This document shows positions 15,997 through 24,502 of a stretch of 64,000 nt of DNA, one piece after another (position 1 is the first letter of the stretch; each line of letters begins with the position of its first letter). The notes under the pieces are model-generated. The model was not told where the DNA came from. It searched no databases and was given only the letters and a program-made list of their open reading frames with translations. The stretch comes from CAWDZK01 sp963726615 (GTDB lineage: Bacteria; Actinomycetota; Actinomycetes; JACCUZ01), in NCBI GenBank assembly GCA_963726615.1, contig CAVSCX010000010.1:124001-188000 (forward strand), written 5' to 3'. Made by a program: the position numbers and the translations under genes.

Positions 15997-17658
15997 GCTG
16001 AGGGCGAGGGCCACGTCGACGTCGCGGCTGATGGCGGCGAGGTCGGCGGCGGCCGTGCGCCGCGCGGTGGCGACGTCGTCGTCGCGCACCGGGACCACCA
16101 CCTCGAGGTAGGCCTTGAGCTTGGGCTCGGTCCCCGACGGACGCACCACGACCCGGCCGCCGTCGGCCAGGGTGTAGCGCAGGCCGTCGGTCGGCGGCAT
16201 GTCGTCGGAACCTTCGGCGAGGTCCTCGACGAGCTGGACCGCCCGCCCGCCCAGCGTCTCCGGCGGGGCGGCGCGCAGCTGGGCCATCGCGTCCTCGATG
16301 AGCGACAGGTCGTCGACGCGGACCGACAGCTGGTCGGTGGCGTGCAGGCCGTGCTCGCAGGCCAGGTCGTCGAGCAGGTCGACCAGGGTGCGGCCCTCGG
16401 ACTTGAGGGTCGCGGCCAGCTCGGCGACGAGCAGCGCGGCGGACACCCCGTCCTTGTCGCGGACCCCGTCCGGGTCGACGCAGTAGCCGAGCGCCTCCTC
16501 GTAGCCGTAGCGCAGGCCCTCGACCCGCGAGATCCACTTGAAGCCGGTCAGGGTCTCGACGTACCCGAGGCCGTGGGCCGCGGCGATCCGGCCCAGCAAC
16601 GACGACGACACGATCGACGCCGCGAAGACGCCGCTGATCGAGGGGTCACGGCGCACCAGGTGGGCGCCGAGCAGCGCGCCCACCTCGTCCCCGCGGAGCA
16701 TCCGCCAGCCGCTGCCGGAGGCCGCGTCGGCGACGGCCACGGCGCACCGGTCCGCGTCCGGGTCGTTGGCCAGCACCAGGTCGGCACCGTGCTCCACGGC
16801 GGCCGCGAGCGCCAGGTCGATGGCCCCCGGCTCCTCCGGGTTGGGGAACGCGACGGTGCGGAACTCGGGGTCCGGCTCGCCCTGCTCCGTGACGACAGTC
16901 GGTGCTGGGAACCCGGCCCGCTGGAAGGCGGCAAGCACCACGTCACGCCCGACGCCGTGCAGCGGGGTGTAGACGATCCGCAGGTCGCGCGGGGAGTCCG
17001 GGTCGACCAGCGATGCCACCCGGTCGAGGTAGGCCTCCAGCAGGTCCTCGCCGAGGGTCTCCCACCCGTCGCTGCGGGGGAGGCCGGCGAGCGGACCGGC
17101 GGCGGCGATGTCGGCCGAGATCTCCGCGTCGGCCGGCGGCACGATCTGCGAGCCGTCGCCGAGGTAGACCTTGTACCCGTTGTCCTGCGGCGGGTTGTGC
17201 GAGGCCGTCACCATCACTCCGGCGTCGGCGCCGAGGTGCCGGATGGCGAAGGCGAGGACGGGGGTCGGCAGCGGCCGGGGCAGCACCCAGGCGCGAAGCC
17301 CGGCTCCGGCCATCACCTCGGCGGTGTCCCGGGCGAACACGTCGGACTTGTGGCGGGCGTCGTACCCGACGACGACCGAGCCCCCGCCGTGACCGGCGGT
17401 GTAGGCGGCGAGGCCGGCAGCGGCCCGGGTGACGACGACCCGGTTCATCCGGTTGGGGCCGGCGCCGAGCGCGCCACGCAGGCCGGCCGTGCCGAACTCG
17501 AGCCGGCTGCCGAAGCGGTCGGTGAGCCCGGCCGTGTCGCCGGCCTCGAGCAGTGCCTGCAGCTCGGCCCGGGTGTCGGGGTCGGGGTCCTCCATGAGCC
17601 AGGCCTGCGCGACGCTGACCGCGTCGACGGTGTCGGCGCTGTGCCGGTGCTCGCTCAC
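15994..17658 (-). CDS. phosphosugar mutase (PGM2-like; probable phosphopentomutase/phosphoglucomutase)
   Basis: An alpha-D-phosphohexomutase superfamily enzyme of 554 aa from GTG 17658. Domains in order: catalytic serine loop VTASHNPPQDNGYKVY, metal loop NDPDADRCAV, sugar loop GYEEALGYCVDPD, and phosphate loop VRPSGTEPKLKAYLE. The EEALG-type sugar loop is that of PGM2-like enzymes, which interconvert pentose-1- and pentose-5-phosphates as well as glucose phosphates, rather than the GEMSGH loop of PMM/PGM. The start overlaps the purine nucleoside phosphorylase stop by GTGA, so ribose-1-phosphate is handed straight to it. The M. tuberculosis equivalent is annotated pmmB. Phosphopentomutase function is inferred from context. 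Confidence 0.92.
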   Translation of the reverse strand: MSEHRHSADTVDAVSVAQAWLMEDPDPDTRAELQALLEAGDTAGLTDRFGSRLEFGTAGLRGALGAGPNRMNRVVVTRAAAGLAAYTAGHGGGSVVVGYDARHKSDVFARDTAEVMAGAGLRAWVLPRPLPTPVLAFAIRHLGADAGVMVTASHNPPQDNGYKVYLGDGSQIVPPADAEISADIAAAGPLAGLPRSDGWETLGEDLLEAYLDRVASLVDPDSPRDLRIVYTPLHGVGRDVVLAAFQRAGFPAPTVVTEQGEPDPEFRTVAFPNPEEPGAIDLALAAAVEHGADLVLANDPDADRCAVAVADAASGSGWRMLRGDEVGALLGAHLVRRDPSISGVFAASIVSSSLLGRIAAAHGLGYVETLTGFKWISRVEGLRYGYEEALGYCVDPDGVRDKDGVSAALLVAELAATLKSEGRTLVDLLDDLACEHGLHATDQLSVRVDDLSLIEDAMAQLRAAPPETLGGRAVQLVEDLAEGSDDMPPTDGLRYTLADGGRVVVRPSGTEPKLKAYLEVVVPVRDDDVATARRTAAADLAAISRDVDVALALS

Positions 17659-18461
17659 AGCCGGGAGACCACCCGCGAGAGCAGCTCGCCCATCCGGGTG
17701 GCCGCCGCCTTGCCGGCCTCCAGCACCTCGGCGTGGTCCAGCGGCTCGCCGGTCATGCCGGCCGCCAGGTTGGTCACCAGGGAGATGCCCAGGACCTCGG
17801 CCCCGCCCTCGCGGGCCGCGATCGCCTCGAGCGTGGTCGACATGCCGACAAGGTCGCCGCCGATCGCGCGGACCATGCCGATCTCGGCCGGCGTCTCGTA
17901 GTGCGGGCCGGGGAGCTGGACGTACACACCCTCCTCCAGGGCCGGGTCCACCTCCCGGCACAAGGCCCGCAGGCGGGGGGAGTAGAGGTCGGTCAGGTCG
18001 ACGAAGGTCGGCCCCACGATCGGTGACGACGCCGTCAGGTTGATGTGGTCGCTGATGAGGACCGGCTGACCTGCGGAGTACGTCGGCCGCAGGCCGCCGC
18101 ACCCGTTGGTGAGCACGACGACCCGGGCGCCGGCGGCCACCGCGGTGCGCACGCCGTGCACGACCGCGGCCACGCCGCGGCCCTCGTAGAGATGGGTCCG
18201 GCCGAGGAAGACGAGGGCGCGCTTCGACCCGACGACAACCGATCGGACGGTTCCGGCGTGGCCGGCCACCGCGGCTTCGTGAAAGCCCGGCAGGTCGGTG
18301 ACGGGCAGCTCGGCTGCCGTCTCGCCGAGCATCTCTGCGGCGGGCACCCAGCCGGAGCCCATCACGAGCGCGACCTCGTGGGCGTCGGCGCCGGTGCTCT
18401 CGCGCAACCGAGCGGCGGCGTCCCGGGCCAGGGCGTACGGGTCGCTGGTCGAGGTGCTCAC
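17655..18461 (-). CDS. punA: purine nucleoside phosphorylase
   Basis: Trimeric-type PNP, 268 aa, splitting inosine or guanosine and deoxy forms with phosphate. Visible sites: VALVMGSGWVPAAE, LGRTHLYEG in the phosphate site, VLTNGCGGLRPTYSAGQPV, LISDHINLT, GVYVQLPGPHYETPAEI and GDLVGMSTTLEAIAA in the base site. GTG 18461 is chosen over a much longer upstream frame of low complexity. TAGGGT 7 nt upstream indicates a leaderless transcript. It is coupled by GTGA overlap to the phosphosugar mutase. Confidence 0.95.
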   Translation of the reverse strand: MSTSTSDPYALARDAAARLRESTGADAHEVALVMGSGWVPAAEMLGETAAELPVTDLPGFHEAAVAGHAGTVRSVVVGSKRALVFLGRTHLYEGRGVAAVVHGVRTAVAAGARVVVLTNGCGGLRPTYSAGQPVLISDHINLTASSPIVGPTFVDLTDLYSPRLRALCREVDPALEEGVYVQLPGPHYETPAEIGMVRAIGGDLVGMSTTLEAIAAREGGAEVLGISLVTNLAAGMTGEPLDHAEVLEAGKAAATRMGELLSRVVSRL

Positions 18462-18468
18462 GGCCGCG

Positions 18469-18474
18469 ACCCTA
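18469..18474 (-). promoter_or_regulatory. putative -10 element of punA
   Basis: TAGGGT on the minus strand lies 7 nt before GTG 18461 with no ribosome site. Confidence 0.45.
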
Positions 18475-18582
18475 GTACTGTCGCCGAAGCAGCTCTCGGG
18501 CACGAACGACGGCACAACCGGCTGCCGACCGGACCCAGCGGCCCGGCCGGGAGGTTCTGCCGTCGTCGGTGCGAGCGACCCG

Positions 18583-18897
18583 TCAGGCGGCGGCGAGCTC
18601 GGCGCGGCCGTGGCACCGGTCCAGGACCGGCGCGCTCGCGGCGAGGAAGGCCAGCACGTCCTCGACGGTGCCGGTGACGATGCCGTCGACCCAGCGGACG
18701 ACCACCCCGCGGGTCTCGGCCAGGGCGATCCGGCAGTGCTGGGCGCCTGCCTCGGCGCGCAGGAGGTCGAGGATCGAGGGCCGGCCGCGGCGCGTGGAGG
18801 CGCTGAGCACGAGGCTGACAAGCTGCGACGGCGGGCAGGCGCGCAGCGCCGCGAGGACGGCGTCCTCGACCGGCCTGGGGTCGCGCATGAGCCACAT
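18583..18897 (-). CDS. hypothetical protein
   Basis: Function not recognised. About 104 aa from ATG 18897 (MWLMRDPRP); an in-frame ATG at 18918 would add seven residues. The sequence is a compact alpha/beta-looking soluble domain with VEDAVLAALRACPPSQ, ARRGRPSILDLLRAEA-like helices and VVVRWVDGIVTGTVEDVL at the C-terminus. No cysteine motif, signal or membrane segment. GATAGT 6 nt before 18897 could be a leaderless -10. It is a monocistronic gene between the purine phosphorylase and a cyclotransferase-like gene. Confidence 0.5.
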   Translation of the reverse strand: MWLMRDPRPVEDAVLAALRACPPSQLVSLVLSASTRRGRPSILDLLRAEAGAQHCRIALAETRGVVVRWVDGIVTGTVEDVLAFLAASAPVLDRCHGRAELAAA

Positions 18898-18961
18898 GCC
18901 TGCACTATCGGCAGGCAACGTTGCGGACTGGAGAACTCCGGCTGTCAGCCGGCTGTGAGCC

Positions 18962-19414
18962 TCACGGCCCGACGGACTGGCAGGGCCGGGCCCGCAGGTC
19001 GGCGCAGTAGTCGTCCGGCGCGCCCGCGGCCTCGGCGGCGTCGGCGATCAGGCCCAGGTAGCGGGCCGAGGGCAGTCCGCCCTCGTAGGCGTCGAGCACG
19101 TAGATCCACGCCAGCACCTCGCCGTCGAGCGTGTGCACCCGGACCCGGACCTTGGTGAACAGCGCCAGGTCGGCGGCCTCCCAGCGGTCCATGTTCAGAG
19201 CGTCGGCGTCGGTGACGTCGTACAGCGCGACGAAGACGTGGTGACCCGGCTCCTCGACGACCGTGGCCAGCGGGCCCTCCCAGGACCGGTCGTCCCCGCC
19301 GAACGTGAGCCGCCAGCCCTCCAGCCATCCGGTGCTCCGTAGCGGAGAGTGCGGCGCGCGCAGCAGCATCTGGCTCGGGTCCAGGTTGCTGCCGTACGCC
19401 GCGTAGAGGGCCAT
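18962..19414 (-). CDS. gamma-glutamylcyclotransferase-family protein
   Basis: A 150-aa GGCT-like (AIG2/BtrG fold) protein from ATG 19414. The diagnostic N-terminal YAAYGSNLDPSQM is present, followed by LEGWRLTFGG, and the central VALYDVTDADALNMDRWE carries the acidic region expected at the catalytic glutamate of the family. It ends AWIYVLDAYEGGLPSARYLG. Family members release 5-oxoproline from gamma-glutamyl amines or are of unknown activity. It is divergent from the quinone reductase gene; M. tuberculosis has a comparable neighbour (Rv3304, from memory). Confidence 0.82.
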   Translation of the reverse strand: MALYAAYGSNLDPSQMLLRAPHSPLRSTGWLEGWRLTFGGDDRSWEGPLATVVEEPGHHVFVALYDVTDADALNMDRWEAADLALFTKVRVRVHTLDGEVLAWIYVLDAYEGGLPSARYLGLIADAAEAAGAPDDYCADLRARPCQSVGP

Positions 19415-19475
19415 GGGGGAAGGGTAGGGGCCGCGGCCTGCCTGCCCGGGGAGGGCATGCGGGAGGATGCCGCGT

Positions 19476-20882
19476 GTGACGCGAGTGGGGATCATCGGCG
19501 GTGGGCCAGGCGGCTACGAGGCGGCGCTGGTGGCCGCGCAGCTCGGCGCCGAGGTGACAGTCGTCGACCGCGACGGGCTCGGCGGCTCCGCCGTGCTCAC
19601 GGACGTGGTCCCTTCCAAGACCCTGATCGCGACCGCCGAGGTGATGACCGACGCGGCCGAGTCGGGCGAGCTCGGGGTGCGGTTCGGCTCGGGCGACGCC
19701 GGCGCCACCCGCAACCAGGTGGGCGTCGACATGGCCCGCGTCAACGAGCGCGTGATGGCGCTGGCGAAGGCGCAGTCCGACGACATCGCCGCCCGGATGG
19801 ACCGCGAGGGCGTGCGGGTGGTGCCCGGGCTCGGCCGCCTGGACGGGCCGCGCCGTCTTGTGGCGACGTCGCCGGACGGTCGGGAGGAAGCACTCGACGT
19901 CGACGCCGTCCTGGTCGCGACCGGGGCGCACCCCCGCGTCCTGCCCGACGCCGAGCCGGACGGCGAGCGGATCCTGACCTGGGAGCAGGTCTACGACCTC
20001 GACCGGCTGCCGGAGCACCTGGTGGTCGTCGGGTCCGGCGTCACGGGTGCCGAGTTCGCCTCGGCGTACACCTCGCTCGGCAGCCGGGTGACGCTGATCT
20101 CCAGCCGCGAGCGGGTGCTGCCGGGCGAGGACGCCGACGCCGCGACCGTGCTCGAGGACGTGTTCCGCCGTCGGGGCATGACGGTGCTCGGGCAGTCCCG
20201 GGCCCAGGCGGTGAAGCGGTCCGGCGACGGCGTGGCCGTGACGCTCGTCGACGGCCGTACGGTCGAGGGCAGCCACTGCCTCATGGCGGTGGGCTCCATC
20301 CCGAACACCGACGGGGTCGGGCTCGAGGACGCCGGCGTCAGCCTGGATCCGGGCGGTTTCGTCGAGGTGGACCGGGTGTCGCGCACGTCGGCGACCGGCG
20401 TGTACGCGGCCGGGGACTGCACCGGCGTCCTCATGCTGGCCTCGGTCGCTGCCATGCAGGGCCGGATCGCGATGGCCCACCTGCTCGGGGACGCCGTCAC
20501 CCCGCTGAACATCCGGGCGGTGTCGTCCAACGTCTTCACGGACCCGGAGATCGCCACCGTGGGCTGGCTGGAGAAGGACATCGAGGAGGGCTCGACCTCG
20601 ACGGTGACCCTCAAGCTGCCCTTGGCCACCAACCCGCGCGCCAAGATGCAGGGCGTCCACGAGGGTTTCGTCAAGCTGTTCGCCCGCACCGGCTCGGGGA
20701 CCGTCGTCGGCGGGGTGATCGTTGCTCCGCGCGCGAGCGAGCTGATCTACCCGGTGGCGCTGGCGGTCGACGGCCGCCTCACCGTCGACCAGCTGGCGCA
20801 CTCCTTCACGGTGTACCCGTCGATCAGCGGGTCGGTCGCCGAGGCCGCCCGGCAGCTGCACACGAAGGTCTGGCGGGAATGA
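19476..20882 (+). CDS. lpdA: NAD(P)H-quinone dehydrogenase, LpdA-like flavoprotein
   Basis: A pyridine nucleotide-disulfide oxidoreductase-fold flavoprotein. I choose GTG 19476 (MTRVGIIGGGPGGYEAA, 468 aa), 9 nt after GGGAGG; an ATG at 19467 overlaps the ribosome site. The FAD dinucleotide site GGGPGG, NAD site VVGSGVTGAEFA and a second FAD motif GVYAAGDCTG are present. The redox disulfide of lipoamide dehydrogenases is absent: the region reads GGSAVLTDVVPSKTL. This is the hallmark of M. tuberculosis LpdA (Rv3303c), which reduces quinones rather than lipoamide. It is convergent with the biotin carboxylase gene. Confidence 0.9.
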   Translation: MTRVGIIGGGPGGYEAALVAAQLGAEVTVVDRDGLGGSAVLTDVVPSKTLIATAEVMTDAAESGELGVRFGSGDAGATRNQVGVDMARVNERVMALAKAQSDDIAARMDREGVRVVPGLGRLDGPRRLVATSPDGREEALDVDAVLVATGAHPRVLPDAEPDGERILTWEQVYDLDRLPEHLVVVGSGVTGAEFASAYTSLGSRVTLISSRERVLPGEDADAATVLEDVFRRRGMTVLGQSRAQAVKRSGDGVAVTLVDGRTVEGSHCLMAVGSIPNTDGVGLEDAGVSLDPGGFVEVDRVSRTSATGVYAAGDCTGVLMLASVAAMQGRIAMAHLLGDAVTPLNIRAVSSNVFTDPEIATVGWLEKDIEEGSTSTVTLKLPLATNPRAKMQGVHEGFVKLFARTGSGTVVGGVIVAPRASELIYPVALAVDGRLTVDQLAHSFTVYPSISGSVAEAARQLHTKVWRE

Positions 20883-20891
20883 GCGAGCCGC

Positions 20892-20908
20892 GCGGCCGCC
20901 GGCCGCGG
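20892..20908. terminator. hairpin between convergent lpdA and accA genes
   Basis: Perfect 7-bp arms CGCGGCC and GGCCGCG around a 3-nt loop lie in the 45-bp convergent gap. There is no T-run. Confidence 0.5.
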
Positions 20909-20927
20909 TCGGTGGCAGCGTCGTGGG

Positions 20928-22685
20928 TCAGCCCTTGATCCGGCAGACGACCTGACCGCTGGAGACGGTCTCTCCCACCTCGGCCGTGAGACCGGTGACC
21001 GTCCCGGCTCGGTGCGCGTTGAGCGGCTGCTCCATCTTCATGGCCTCGAGCACGACGACAGGGTCGCCCTCCTCGACCTGCTGGCCCTCCTCCGCGACGA
21101 CCTTGACGATGGTGCCCTGCATCGGGCTGGTGAGGCTGTCGCCCCCTGCCGCCGCGCCGGCCTTCGAGGCTCCGGTGCGCCTTGTCGGCCTCGATCTCCC
21201 GGGGCCGGCCTTGGCGGCACCCAGACCGGCCGGCAGCACGACCTCGAGCCGGCGGCCCCCCACCTCGACAACGACCCGCTCCCGGCCGGCCGGTTCGGCG
21301 ACGTCGCCCGCGGCGCCGGCGTACGGCTGGACGGTGTTGTCGAACTCCGTCTCGATCCAGCGGGTGTGAACCGTGAACGGCTCGCCGGCCGCGGCCGGCG
21401 CGAACGCCGGGTCCTCGACGACGGCCCGGTGGAAGGGGAGCACCGTCGGCATCCCGTCGACCACGAACTCCGCCAGGGCGCGGCGGGCGCGTTCGAGCGC
21501 CTGGCCACGGGAGGCTCCGGTCACGACGAGCTTCGCGAGCATCGAGTCGAAGGCACCCACCACCTCGCCGCCTTCCTCGACGCCCGAGTCGAGCCGGACC
21601 CCGGGTCCGGAAGGCGGACGGAAGGTGGTCACGTGCCCCGGCGCCGGCACGAAGTTGCGACCGGCGTCCTCGGCGTTGATCCGGAACTCGATGGCGTGGC
21701 CGCGGACCGGCGGGTCGCTGTAGCCCAGTGCCTCCCCGTCGGCGATCCGGAACATCTCGCGCACGAGGTCGATGCCGGTGACCTCCTCGGTCACCGGGTG
21801 CTCCACCTGCAGGCGGGTGTTCACCTCGAGGAAGGAGATCGTGCCGTCCGGCCCGACGAGGAACTCGCAGGTGCCTGCGCCGACGTAGCCGGCCTCGCTC
21901 AGGATGGCCTTGGACGCGCGGTAGAGCTCTGCGTTCTGCTCGTCGGTCAGGAACGGCGCCGGGGCCTCCTCGACCAGCTTCTGGTGCCGGCGCTGCAGGG
22001 AGCAGTCCCGGGTCGAGACCACGACCACATTGCCATGGGTGTCGGCCAGGCACTGGGTCTCCACGTGCCGCGGCTTGTCCAGGTACGTCTCGACGAAGCA
22101 CTCGCCGCGGCCGAACGCGCCGACGGCCTCACGGACCGCCGACTCGTAGAGGTCCGGGATCTCCTCGAGCGTGCGGGCAACCTTCAGCCCGCGCCCGCCG
22201 CCGCCGTACGCCGCCTTGATCGCAACCGGCACGCCGTGCTCCTTAGCGAATGCCACCACCTCGTCCGCGTCGGCGACCGGTTCCTTGGTGCCGGCGACAA
22301 GGGGTGCACCGGCCCGCTCGGCGATGTGACGGGCCTTGACCTTGTCGCCGAGGGAGTCGATGGCCGCCGGCGGCGGCCCGATCCAGGTCAGCCCAGCGTC
22401 GATGACAGCCTGCGCGAAGCCGGCGTTCTCCGCGAGGAAGCCGTATCCCGGGTGGACGGCATCCGCGCCGGACTGCGAAGCGACGCCAAGGATCTTCTCG
22501 ACGTCGAGGTAGGAGTCCCCCGGGGTGCTGCCACCGAGGGCGAACGCCTCGTCCGCGACCCGCACGTGCAGGGCGTCACGGTCCTGGTCGGCGTACACGG
22601 CCACGCTCGCCAGCCCGGCGTCCCGGCAGGCCCGGGCGATCCGGACGGCGATCTCGCCGCGGTTGGCGACAAGCACCTTGCGCAC
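20928..22685 (-). CDS. accA3: acetyl/propionyl-CoA carboxylase alpha subunit (biotin carboxylase + BCCP)
   Basis: Carboxylates biotin at the expense of ATP for the acyl-CoA carboxylase complex. About 585 aa: biotin carboxylase domain with KVLVANRGEIAVRIAR, the glycine-rich lid AYGGGGRGLKVA, the catalytic FLEVNTRLQVEHPVTE, then a variable linker and a C-terminal biotinyl domain with the attachment motif LEAMKMEQP. GTG 22685 is preferred because GAGGAG lies 7 nt upstream; GTG 22700 would include that site. TAGACT at 22716-22721 on the minus strand may be the -10. It should serve both carboxyltransferases in the window and be biotinylated by the birA product. Confidence 0.95.
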   Translation of the reverse strand: MRKVLVANRGEIAVRIARACRDAGLASVAVYADQDRDALHVRVADEAFALGGSTPGDSYLDVEKILGVASQSGADAVHPGYGFLAENAGFAQAVIDAGLTWIGPPPAAIDSLGDKVKARHIAERAGAPLVAGTKEPVADADEVVAFAKEHGVPVAIKAAYGGGGRGLKVARTLEEIPDLYESAVREAVGAFGRGECFVETYLDKPRHVETQCLADTHGNVVVVSTRDCSLQRRHQKLVEEAPAPFLTDEQNAELYRASKAILSEAGYVGAGTCEFLVGPDGTISFLEVNTRLQVEHPVTEEVTGIDLVREMFRIADGEALGYSDPPVRGHAIEFRINAEDAGRNFVPAPGHVTTFRPPSGPGVRLDSGVEEGGEVVGAFDSMLAKLVVTGASRGQALERARRALAEFVVDGMPTVLPFHRAVVEDPAFAPAAAGEPFTVHTRWIETEFDNTVQPYAGAAGDVAEPAGRERVVVEVGGRRLEVVLPAGLGAAKAGPGRSRPTRRTGASKAGAAAGGDSLTSPMQGTIVKVVAEEGQQVEEGDPVVVLEAMKMEQPLNAHRAGTVTGLTAEVGETVSSGQVVCRIKG

Positions 22686-22837
22686 GCTGCTACTCCTCAC
22701 CTGGCCCGGCGGGGAAGTCTAGAGGTCGGCCTCGACGGGTTGTCGATTCCCTGCAAGGCCGGACGTCGTAGAGACGAGGAGGTCGCGGACGCCCGCCCCT
22801 GTCGGAGCGCCGCCCCCCGCGTCGAGAGAGGCACGAC

Positions 22838-23170
22838 ATGAGCAAGTTCCTGGCCCTGTACCGAGGCCCCGCCACCCCGGCCGGCGAGATGCCCGAGGAG
22901 AAGGTCCAGCAGGTGATGGCCGCCTGGCAGACCTGGATGGAGAACCTCGGCTCCGCGCTCGTCGACCCCGGCCTGCCCTGCGGTGAGCGGACCGCGCTCA
23001 AGGACGACGGCTCGATCGGGGAGGCGAGCGACCAGAACGGCTACTCGATGGTCGAGGCCGCCGACCTGGCCGCCGCCCGGACCCTCTTCGAGAAGCACCC
23101 GTTCCTCTCCGAGGGCAACGGCAAGTTCGCGGTGGAGATCTTCGAGCTGCTCCCGATGCCCGGGCAGTAG
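22838..23170 (+). CDS. YCII-like domain protein
   Basis: A 110-aa soluble protein starting at ATG 22838 after GAGAGG. The ferredoxin-like YCII/DGPF type fold is suggested by KFLALYRGPA at the start, a central helix VQQVMAAWQTWMENLG and DLAAARTLFEKHPFLSEGN, which is the characteristic W/H-P segment. It ends with AVEIFELLPM. Members are often encoded near sigma factors or of unknown role; none is established here. It stands alone and is convergent with maf. Confidence 0.8.
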   Translation: MSKFLALYRGPATPAGEMPEEKVQQVMAAWQTWMENLGSALVDPGLPCGERTALKDDGSIGEASDQNGYSMVEAADLAAARTLFEKHPFLSEGNGKFAVEIFELLPMPGQ

Positions 23171-23185
23171 CCGCCGCCCTGCGGC

Positions 23186-23216
23186 GCCTGGCCCGGACTC
23201 GACGTCCGGGTCAGGC
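23186..23216. terminator. bidirectional hairpin overlapping the maf stop codon
   Basis: Arms GCCTGGCCCGGA (23186-23197) and TCCGGGTCAGGC (23205-23216) pair over 12 bp with one G-T wobble and a 7-nt loop. The maf stop codon lies inside the right arm. The two flanking genes converge here. Confidence 0.75.
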
Positions 23217-23804
23217 CCGCACCCGCACCTCGGCGAGGCAGGACCCCACGTCGAGCAGCATCCTGCGCAGGAGCGGCAGGGAAAGCCCGACGACGGTGTG
23301 CGGGTCGCCCTCGACGCCGTCGACGTACGGTCCGCCCAGGCCGTCGATCGTGAAGGCGCCGGCGACCCGCAGCGGCTCGCCGGTGTCGACGTAGTCGTGG
23401 ATCTCCTCGTCCGTGATGTCGCCGAAGTGCACCGTCGTCGATGCCACCTCAGCTGCGTCGCGCCCCGAGCGGGTGTCCACCAGGCAGTGCCCGGTGCGCA
23501 GGACGCCGCTGCGCCCGCGCATCCGGCGCCAGCGGTCCACGGCGTCCGCGGCGTCGGCCGGCTTGCCGAGCGCCTCCCCGTCGAGGTCCAGCACCGAGTC
23601 GCAGCCCAGGACGAGCGCGTCGTCCTGGCCCGGAGCCACGGCCATCGCCTTGCGGACGGCGAGCGTGAGCGCGACGTCGTACGGCGGGCCGGTGACGTCG
23701 TCCTCGTCGACGCCGCTCACCACGACCTCCGGCCGCAGCCCGGCCCCACGCAGCAGGGAGAGGCGCGCCGGTGAGGCGGAGGCGAGGACGAGGCGCCGGG
23801 TCAC
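23211..23804 (-). CDS. maf: Maf-family nucleoside triphosphate pyrophosphatase
   Basis: Hydrolyses non-canonical or excess nucleoside triphosphates (dTTP/UTP or modified bases in characterised Maf proteins) to the monophosphate. It is 197 aa with the family start RLVLASASPARLSLL, the acidic VLGCDSVLDLDGEALGKP core and RMRGRSG. VAGAFTIDGLGGPYVDGVEG near the C-terminus is the standard Maf motif. It sits in the accE-maf-accA3 synteny of actinobacteria, but here two plus-strand genes separate it from accE. TAGCGT 8 nt before the GTG start suggests a leaderless transcript. Confidence 0.93.
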   Translation of the reverse strand: MTRRLVLASASPARLSLLRGAGLRPEVVVSGVDEDDVTGPPYDVALTLAVRKAMAVAPGQDDALVLGCDSVLDLDGEALGKPADAADAVDRWRRMRGRSGVLRTGHCLVDTRSGRDAAEVASTTVHFGDITDEEIHDYVDTGEPLRVAGAFTIDGLGGPYVDGVEGDPHTVVGLSLPLLRRMLLDVGSCLAEVRVRA

Positions 23805-23812
23805 GGTCGGTC

Positions 23813-23818
23813 ACGCTA
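23813..23818 (-). promoter_or_regulatory. putative -10 element of maf
   Basis: TAGCGT on the minus strand, 8 nt before GTG 23804, with no ribosome site between. Confidence 0.4.
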
Positions 23819-23914
23819 CGGCCCCCGACGACACGGCCCGATACGTCCCTCGACGGCATCCGGTCGGTGGTGCAGGCTCCGAGGGGACGACGAGGAAGCT
23901 CCTGGAGGCTCGAC

Positions 23915-24502
23915 ATGACGGCAGACAGCGAAGTCGTGGACCTGTTCACGCGGGCGACGCACCGGTTCGCGGAGGCGGTCGCCGCCGTACCGGGGGACCG
24001 GTGGTCGGCCCCCACGCCGTGCGCCGAGTGGGACGTTCGCGCGCTGACCAACCACGTGGTGGGCGAGGACTTGTGGGTGGTGCCGCTGGTCGAGGGGCGC
24101 ACCATCGCCGAGGTGGGCGACGCCCTCGACGGCGACGTGCTCGGCGCCGCCCCGGCCGAGACCGCCGCTACGGCGACGAAGGCAGCTGTGGCCTCGCTGA
24201 GCGAGCCCGGGGCGCTGGGCCGCACCGTCCACCTGTCCTTCGGCGACCACACCGCCGAGGCCTATGCCTGGCAGGTGCTCGCCGACCACGTCGTCCACAC
24301 CTGGGACCTGCTGGCCGGGTCCGGCGCCGACCGCGCCCTCGACCCCGACCTGGTCGCGGCCACGGCCGGCTGGTGGGCGGACTGGGTCGAGGTCTACAGC
24401 GGCGCCGGCGTGGTGGCGGCGCCGGTCGAGGTCCCCCCGGGCTCCTCGGCGCAGGACAGGCTGATCGCCTCCTTCGGGCGGGACCCCGCGTGGACGCCGT
24501 AG
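23915..24502 (+). CDS. TIGR03086-type / maleylpyruvate isomerase-like DinB-fold protein
   Basis: A 195-aa protein of the mycothiol-dependent, metal-binding DinB-fold superfamily. ATG 23915 follows CTGGAGG by 8 nt. The family pattern is clear: PGDRWSAPTPCAEWDVRALTNHVVGE near the N-terminus (first metal histidine), then AYAWQVLADHVVHTWDL with the second and third histidines. These proteins usually bind zinc and catalyse thiol transfers or isomerisations with mycothiol; the substrate is unknown. It is followed, with a short overlap, by an NTF2-like gene and lies in an insertion between maf and accE. Confidence 0.85.
   Translation: MTADSEVVDLFTRATHRFAEAVAAVPGDRWSAPTPCAEWDVRALTNHVVGEDLWVVPLVEGRTIAEVGDALDGDVLGAAPAETAATATKAAVASLSEPGALGRTVHLSFGDHTAEAYAWQVLADHVVHTWDLLAGSGADRALDPDLVAATAGWWADWVEVYSGAGVVAAPVEVPPGSSAQDRLIASFGRDPAWTP

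Noticed and set aside
17659..18102. Upstream extension of the phosphosugar mutase frame
   Set aside because: It is the shadow of the purine nucleoside phosphorylase gene; the GTGA overlap at 17655-17658 marks the true junction.
19467..19475. ATG 19467 as the lpdA start
   Set aside because: It adjoins the GGGAGG ribosome site with no spacing; GTG 19476 has a proper 9-nt gap and gives the standard N-terminus.
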